A stretch of 64,000 nucleotides of DNA from DASUEB01 sp036275295 (GTDB lineage: Bacteria > Bacteroidota > Bacteroidia > Flavobacteriales_D > Luteibaculaceae). The stretch covers positions 5,560-69,559 of the forward strand of contig DASUEB010000183.1 in the NCBI GenBank assembly GCA_036275295.1. The letters are read 5' to 3'. Made by a program: the position numbers and the translations under genes. Positions within the stretch are counted from its first letter, which is position 1. Every line of letters starts with the position of its first letter. This document shows positions 59,888 through 64,000 of the stretch, piece after piece. The notes beneath the pieces were generated by a model that was not told the DNA's origin, made no database searches, and was given only the letters and a program-made list of their open reading frames with translations.

Positions 59888-60353
59888 TGTGATACGGTTC
59901 ATTTTTTAGGATGGTGAAGGCTCGGTAGACTTGCTCGATCAAAAACAGGCGCACCATTTGATGAGAAAAGGTCAAATTCGATAGCGACCATTGAAAATTG
60001 GATCGCTGGTAGATAGCCTCATCGAAACCAAAGGCCCCTCCCACCAGGAAGACCAAGTTTTTTGGACCCTGATTCATGAATTTTTGAAGCTGGGCAGCCC
60101 ATTGAACCGAGCTGAACGACTTCCCTCTTTCATCGAGCAGGATAAGAAAATCCTCAGGTTTAATGTGTTTGAGGATGGCCTGAGCCTCTGAGCGTTTTAA
60201 GGCGCTTGGATCAAGCGAGGCATTTCGCTTTTCGTCGGGGATGACAAGGACTTCTGTGCGGTTGTATTTACCGATGCGTTTCACAAACTCCTCACAGCCC
60301 TGTTCGATGAAGGCCTGAAAGGTTTTACCAACAAAAACGAATTTGATTGTCAT
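59880..60353 (-). CDS. rlmH: 23S rRNA (pseudouridine-1915-N3)-methyltransferase RlmH
   Basis: SPOUT-class methyltransferase that methylates pseudouridine 1915 of helix 69 in 23S rRNA. The 157-residue protein has the family opening IKFVFVGKTFQAFIEQGCEE, then LILLDERGKSFSSVQWAAQL near residue 70, the SAM-binding knot VFLVGGAFGFDEAIYQRSNF near 100, and the terminal SNLTFSHQMVRLFLIEQVYR with AFTILKNEPYHNE. The length matches RlmH. It overlaps rdgB at its 3' end and is divergent from the DUF4783 gene. Helix 69 is also a known target of RluD, whose likely homologue is encoded 3.5 kb away. Confidence 0.96.
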   Translation of the reverse strand: MTIKFVFVGKTFQAFIEQGCEEFVKRIGKYNRTEVLVIPDEKRNASLDPSALKRSEAQAILKHIKPEDFLILLDERGKSFSSVQWAAQLQKFMNQGPKNLVFLVGGAFGFDEAIYQRSNFQWSLSNLTFSHQMVRLFLIEQVYRAFTILKNEPYHNE

Positions 60354-60370
60354 GAGCGAACAAAGGTCTT

Positions 60371-60378
60371 TATTTTTG
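60371..60378 (+). promoter_or_regulatory. -7 element TATTTTTG for the DUF4783-nadC operon
   Basis: Exact TAnnTTTG match in the rlmH-DUF4783 divergent gap, about 97 bp before the ATG at 60475. On the other strand GACCTTTG (60360-60367), one mismatch from the consensus, may serve rlmH. Confidence 0.4.
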
Positions 60379-60474
60379 TTTACTTTTCAGCACCGAGTAG
60401 ACTTTCTCTGGTTCGGGAACAGTTTGGAACTGTTTTTGCAGTAGAAATCACAGATGACCAAAAAAACAACAGCT

Positions 60475-60858
60475 ATGAAGCGGATTCTTTTTATCGTTTT
60501 GGTGTCACTGATGGCCTCGAAAACTTGGGCGCAACAGGCCGATGTAGAGCGCATCAATGCCGCATTATCGACGGGTAATGCTGCGAAGTTATACACGTCT
60601 TTCCTGCCTAACATTGACCTTACCATCGATGAGGTCGACAACCTGTTCAGTAAAGAGCAAGCGGCACAAGTGTTGCGCAGGTTTTTCGAACAGCATGCAG
60701 CCATTAAATTCAATGTGCAACACGAAGGGACTTCCCGAAGCAACGATATCTACAAGATAGGTACTCTCGAAACCAAGTCGGGCACCTACCGGGTAACGTA
60801 TTTTCTCAAAAAAGAAGGATCCGCATACCTCATTAAAGAATTAAGATTAGAACGCTAA
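60475..60858 (+). CDS. DUF4783 secreted protein
   Basis: A 127-residue exported protein of the DUF4783 family, found almost only in Bacteroidota and usually next to nadC. The frame opens at 60454, but the ATG at 60475 begins a clean signal peptide (MKRILFIVLVSLMASKTWAQ). The mature part is a small alpha+beta fold related to NTF2-like proteins: INAALSTGNAAKLYTSFLPN, LFSKEQAAQVLRRFFEQHAA and YRVTYFLKKEGSAYLIKELR. The function is unknown. It lies 16 bp upstream of nadC and probably shares its transcript. Confidence 0.9.
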   Translation: MKRILFIVLVSLMASKTWAQQADVERINAALSTGNAAKLYTSFLPNIDLTIDEVDNLFSKEQAAQVLRRFFEQHAAIKFNVQHEGTSRSNDIYKIGTLETKSGTYRVTYFLKKEGSAYLIKELRLER

Positions 60859-60874
60859 TCTGAACCGAACTGAC

Positions 60875-61723
60875 ATGACCTCTGAAGAAATTCAACCCTT
60901 GATCGACAGGGCCTTGGCCGAGGACATAGGCCCGGGCGATTACACTGCTTTGGCTTGTGTGCCGGACACCGCCGTGAATCAAGCCCATATTATTGCCAAA
61001 GAAAATGGCATCATTGCAGGAGTTCAAATTGCAGCTTCTGTATTTAGAACCTTAGATCCAGCCATCGAAGTTCAACTGCTAAAAAAAGATGGAGACCCCA
61101 TCCAAAAGGGAGAACAAGCGCTTATCATCCGAGGTTCCTCTCGAACCATTCTCTCGGGCGAACGGGTGGCGCTTAATTTCATGCAACGACTCAGTGGAAT
61201 CGCCACCGTGGCGAACGATTTAAGCAAGTTGGTAAAGCCTTACGGTTGTAGAATTCTAGACACCCGAAAGACCACACCGGGGCTGAGAAAATTGGAAAAA
61301 TGGGCTGTTGCCGTTGGTGGAGGCACCAATCACCGCATGGGATTATACGATATGATGATGATCAAAGAGAATCACAGCGACTTTGCAGGCGGCCTGAAAA
61401 ATGCCATTTCCCAAGCCAACGCATACATTGATGCTGAAAAACTTTCGATCAAAATTGAGGTAGAAGCCAGAAACCTAAAAGAATTGGACGAAATATTGTC
61501 TATCGGGGGAGTATTTCGGATTATGTTAGACAATTTCTCTATTGCTGACCTACAAACAGCCGTGGAGCGAATTGGCAGGCGCTACGAAACCGAAGCCTCT
61601 GGAGGTATAACCCGCGCGAATATCGAGGAATATGCCAAAACAGGGGTAGATTACATTTCGGTGGGGGCCCTAACGCATTCGGTCAAAAGCTTAGATTTAA
61701 GTTTACTTCAACTACCCTATTGA
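60875..61723 (+). CDS. nadC: Nicotinate-nucleotide pyrophosphorylase (NadC)
   Basis: Converts quinolinate and PRPP to nicotinate mononucleotide in NAD synthesis. The 282-residue protein shows LIDRALAEDIGPGDYTALAC near residue 9, FMQRLSGIATVANDLSKLVK near 103, the PRPP/quinolinate segment CRILDTRKTTPGLRKLEKWA near 125, GGGTNHRMGLYDMMMIKENH near 148, and the C-terminal EASGGITRANIEEYAKTGVD. These are the full set of NadC signature regions. Its stop codon overlaps the TTG start of the YihY gene. nadA and nadB are not in the window. Confidence 0.96.
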   Translation: MTSEEIQPLIDRALAEDIGPGDYTALACVPDTAVNQAHIIAKENGIIAGVQIAASVFRTLDPAIEVQLLKKDGDPIQKGEQALIIRGSSRTILSGERVALNFMQRLSGIATVANDLSKLVKPYGCRILDTRKTTPGLRKLEKWAVAVGGGTNHRMGLYDMMMIKENHSDFAGGLKNAISQANAYIDAEKLSIKIEVEARNLKELDEILSIGGVFRIMLDNFSIADLQTAVERIGRRYETEASGGITRANIEEYAKTGVDYISVGALTHSVKSLDLSLLQLPY

Positions 61724-62670
61724 ATATAGCACAAGCCATATCGAATAGCAGATTGGTAGTGACCCTACGGCATACCGCTGAACAAATTACCCCTTGGGGA
61801 TTCGAGGGAATAAGCCTTTTTGCCGTGGCAAAATTTGTTTGGGAAGGCATGCGAAAAGGGCGACTAGCGACCCGGGCATCAGCCATTTCATTTAAGATCT
61901 TGCTCGCACTGGCCCCTACCATAATCTTGGTTTTTACCCTTATACCCTACATCCCCATCAGCGATTTCCAAAGTAACCTTATTGAGGGTATTGAGGGATT
62001 ATTGCCCCATTCGGCCTATCAATTGGTTCAAGGAACCCTGATGAACCTGATTGGCTACAAGCACCAGACCTTCTTATCGATAAGTTTTGTGCTGGGACTT
62101 TATTACGCCAGCAACTCTATCATGGCGATTTTTGAAGGGTTCAGCGCCTCATACCACGTTCAACAGCGATTGCACCCGCTGCGTTCGAGATTGGTAGCCA
62201 TCGTATTGGTGTTTTTGCTACCCTTTCTTATTGTTCCACCATTTCTGGTCATTACCACCAGCGAGTGGATACTTAACTACCTCACCCAAAGCGGATTACT
62301 TAAGGAAGGTATCGAGATTTTCTTGGTGTTGGTTTCCAAATGGTTTACCGTGTTGTTGTTTTTTAACTTGGCTATTGCGGTGATCTATTACGTGGGCAAT
62401 CCGCGACAGAAAACATTTAGATACCTCACCCCCGGGTCCATTCTGGCCACGTTGTCGTTCATAGCCGTATCCCAGGGATTTGCCTATTACGTAAATCATT
62501 TCGGGAATTACAATAAATTTTACGGATCCTTGGGAACCATTGTTGTATTGCTGGTGTGGATTGAATTCAACAGCATTATACTTTTAATTGGTTACGAGCT
62601 CAATGCCAGCATTCAGAAAGCTTTGGGCAATGCCGAAAAAACTGAAAAATCCTTAAAACAAACCATATGA
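61720..62670 (+). CDS. YihY/virulence factor BrkB family membrane protein
   Basis: A 316-residue integral membrane protein. The start is TTG at 61720, overlapping the nadC stop; the nearest ATG is some 43 codons downstream and would remove the conserved N-terminal part. Hydrophobic segments lie near residues 55-80, 115-140, 155-180, 205-230, 240-265 and 275-300. Family landmarks are TRASAISFKILLALAPTIIL near residue 48, YYASNSIMAIFEGFSASYHV near 128, YYVGNPRQKTFRYLTPGSIL near 222, and GSLGTIVVLLVWIEFNSIIL near 268. Despite its old annotation as RNase BN, this family is a membrane protein of unsettled role, possibly lipid-related. It overlaps the DUF2147 gene by 4 bp. Confidence 0.9.
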   Translation: MNIAQAISNSRLVVTLRHTAEQITPWGFEGISLFAVAKFVWEGMRKGRLATRASAISFKILLALAPTIILVFTLIPYIPISDFQSNLIEGIEGLLPHSAYQLVQGTLMNLIGYKHQTFLSISFVLGLYYASNSIMAIFEGFSASYHVQQRLHPLRSRLVAIVLVFLLPFLIVPPFLVITTSEWILNYLTQSGLLKEGIEIFLVLVSKWFTVLLFFNLAIAVIYYVGNPRQKTFRYLTPGSILATLSFIAVSQGFAYYVNHFGNYNKFYGSLGTIVVLLVWIEFNSIILLIGYELNASIQKALGNAEKTEKSLKQTI

Positions 62671-63092
62671 TGAAAAATGTGTTAACTGCCTTAGCCCTAT
62701 CCGTATGCTTTGGAGCCACCGCCCAGTCGGTTGTTGGAAAGTGGAAAACCGTCGACGATGAGACGGGAAGAGTGAAATCGGTGGTAGAGATTTACGAAAA
62801 AAACAACATGCTGTACGGCAAGGTGATAAAGTTATTCCGTTTGCCGACCGAAGATCAGAATCCAACCTGTAAAAACTGCCCCGGTGATCGAAAAGGGAAA
62901 CAGGTCTTAGGCCTTGAGATCATCAGAAACATGAAGAAAGATGGCTCTGAATACGCCGATGGCACCATTCTTGACCCCAAAAATGGCAAGGTCTACGATT
63001 GCAAAATGTGGATCGAGGATGGCAAGTTACAAGTGCGAGGATACGTAGCGTTTTTCTTCAGAACGCAGACGTGGTTACCCTACAAAGAGTAA
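62667..63092 (+). CDS. DUF2147 secreted protein
   Basis: A 141-residue exported protein of the DUF2147 family. The signal peptide is residues 1-19 (MMKNVLTALALSVCFGATAQ). The mature part starts VVGKWKTVDDETGRVKSVVE, followed by KVIKLFRLPTEDQNPTCKNC, GLEIIRNMKKDGSEYADGTI and LDPKNGKVYDCKMWIEDGKL, which is the family's usual order; the end is FFFRTQTWLPYKE. Two Cys pairs (CKNC and the later YDCK) may form a disulfide. The function is unknown; some members appear in lipid- or stress-related settings. It is the last gene of the run beginning with DUF4783 and is followed directly by the convergent M28 gene. Confidence 0.92.
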   Translation: MMKNVLTALALSVCFGATAQSVVGKWKTVDDETGRVKSVVEIYEKNNMLYGKVIKLFRLPTEDQNPTCKNCPGDRKGKQVLGLEIIRNMKKDGSEYADGTILDPKNGKVYDCKMWIEDGKLQVRGYVAFFFRTQTWLPYKE

Positions 63093-64000
63093 TCAAAGAT
63101 TTTTGTCAATCAGTACCAACATTTCGTAAAACGCTTGAGCCCCGGCCTGCAGATGGTCGGGGTTCACTGCTTCTAGAACATCGGTTTCTGCGTGGTGATA
63201 GTTGAAATAAAGCGTGCTCTCTGGGACCAATCCGATCAGAACGATGCCGGGATTCACTTTTTTAAGCGGTCCGATGTCTACTCCGCCGTAGCCGGCGTAG
63301 ATTTCTTTGATTCCGGATTTATCCAGTTGAGGTTGCAACTGTTTGACGGCAGCCAATGCCGTTTCAGAGGCATCCACACTGAAAGCCTCAGGCTTGAATC
63401 CACCCCGATCGCTTTCCATAGCTGCGATGTGTTTTTCCCCGCGTTCGGCGGCCAATTTGGCATAGGTTAAACCGCCTCGGTTGCCGTTCTCTTCGTTCAT
63501 AAAAAGAACGCAGCGTATGGTGTGAACCGGTTTGATTTTATTTTTTTTCATCAGGCGAATTGCCTCTAATGAGTGTACAATTCCGGCACCATCATCGTGT
63601 GCGCCTTCGCCCAAGTCCCAGCTATCTAGGTGTCCTCCAATGGTAATAATCTCGTCGCGCTTCTGAGTACCTCGTATTTCACCCACCACGTTGTGAGAAA
63701 GCGTATCGGCAAACCACGTGGCGCTGAGCTGCAAGCTGGCTCGGCAATCGACACCGCTTTTCAAGGTATTCGAAAGCCAATCGGCGTCTTCAGTCGATAA
63801 TGCCATGGCAGGGATCCGAGGCAACGAGTCTTGGTAATTAACAGCGCCGGTGTGCGCGTATGCATCTTTTTTAAGTGTCATCGAGCGAACCAGAACGGCT
63901 ATGGCCCCGAAGCGCGCAGCCTGCCAAGCGCCATTGCTTCGCTGATCAACCGCCTCTGAATACGCTTTAAAAGTGTCTTTATAAGACGGATTCATCGGCC
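63093..64000 (-). CDS. M28 family zinc peptidase, N-terminus outside the window
   Basis: The C-terminal 300 or so residues of an M28 aminopeptidase (glutamate carboxypeptidase-like); family members run to about 450-500 residues with a signal peptide, so the 5' part lies past the right edge. The internal ATG at 63993-63995 is unlikely to be the true start. Zinc-binding motifs are present: IITIGGHLDSWDLGEGAHDD with the His and Asp ligands, the VLFMNEENGNRGGLTYAK segment with the catalytic Glu pair, ESDRGGFKPEAFSV with Asp, and FNYHHAETDVLEAVNPDH with the final His ligand. It probably trims peptides in the periplasm. The gene converges head-on with DUF2147, with no gap between them. Confidence 0.92.
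   Translation of the reverse strand, partial: PMNPSYKDTFKAYSEAVDQRSNGAWQAARFGAIAVLVRSMTLKKDAYAHTGAVNYQDSLPRIPAMALSTEDADWLSNTLKSGVDCRASLQLSATWFADTLSHNVVGEIRGTQKRDEIITIGGHLDSWDLGEGAHDDGAGIVHSLEAIRLMKKNKIKPVHTIRCVLFMNEENGNRGGLTYAKLAAERGEKHIAAMESDRGGFKPEAFSVDASETALAAVKQLQPQLDKSGIKEIYAGYGGVDIGPLKKVNPGIVLIGLVPESTLYFNYHHAETDVLEAVNPDHLQAGAQAFYEMLVLIDKNL

Overview
The window comes from a member of the Bacteroidota, most likely a flavobacterium-like lineage. The evidence is four surface proteins with type A or type B C-terminal sorting domains of the type IX secretion system (T9SS), a gliding-associated C-terminal domain, a full set of menaquinone genes, the rlmH-DUF4783-nadC-yihY neighbourhood, and several promoters with the Bacteroidota -7 element TAnnTTTG. 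GC content is moderate. I saw no tRNA, rRNA, insertion sequence, prophage or CRISPR array. Most of the window reads as ordinary, densely packed chromosome.

Layout. 0.07-3.6 kb (minus): an outer-membrane-like hypothetical protein, a cysteine desulfurase and a phosphoglucosamine mutase. 4.0-7.9 kb (plus): a tightly coupled operon of a TPR protein, a phosphosulfolactate synthase-like enzyme, a rhodanese, a DedA membrane protein and shikimate dehydrogenase. 7.9-11 kb: a double VOC-domain protein, a secreted hypothetical protein, and the rimK/retropepsin-like protease pair. 11.2-13.1 kb: PadR regulator plus PspC membrane protein. 13.6-16.3 kb: fused alpha/beta 2-oxoacid dehydrogenase E1 and an S4 RNA-binding protein. 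16.3-28.3 kb: a cell-surface island with a lamin-tail-domain protein and two large paralogous SprB-repeat adhesins. 28.4-34.7 kb: YkgJ cysteine-cluster protein, AddA-type helicase-nuclease, GNAT acetyltransferase and M13 lipoprotein peptidase. 35.4-39.2 kb (minus): a T9SS type B surface protein and a DUF2975/XRE regulator module. 39.6-43.4 kb: AddB-type nuclease and an orphan OmpR-family response regulator. 43.6-47.7 kb: a secreted M43 metalloprotease.

47.7-56.5 kb holds the most coherent pathway: MarR regulator, YceI, nitroreductase, hotdog thioesterase, then menF, menD, menB, menA, menC and menE. Together these cover most of menaquinone synthesis from chorismate; menH and menG are not here. 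Two near-identical palindromes, one over the marR promoter and one before yceI, are good candidates for MarR operators. A perfect GC-rich hairpin lies at the start of the nitroreductase gene.

56.5-64 kb is housekeeping: an RluD-like pseudouridine synthase, a PASTA-domain protein, D-Ala-D-Ala ligase, RdgB, RlmH, a DUF4783 protein, NadC, a YihY membrane protein, a DUF2147 protein and a partial M28 peptidase running off the right edge.

I found no clearly new multi-gene system such as a defence island. The best leads are the MarR-operator/YceI/menaquinone arrangement, the hairpin in the nitroreductase gene, the separated addA/addB loci with a truncated iron-sulfur motif in AddB, and the several promoters placed almost on top of start codons.
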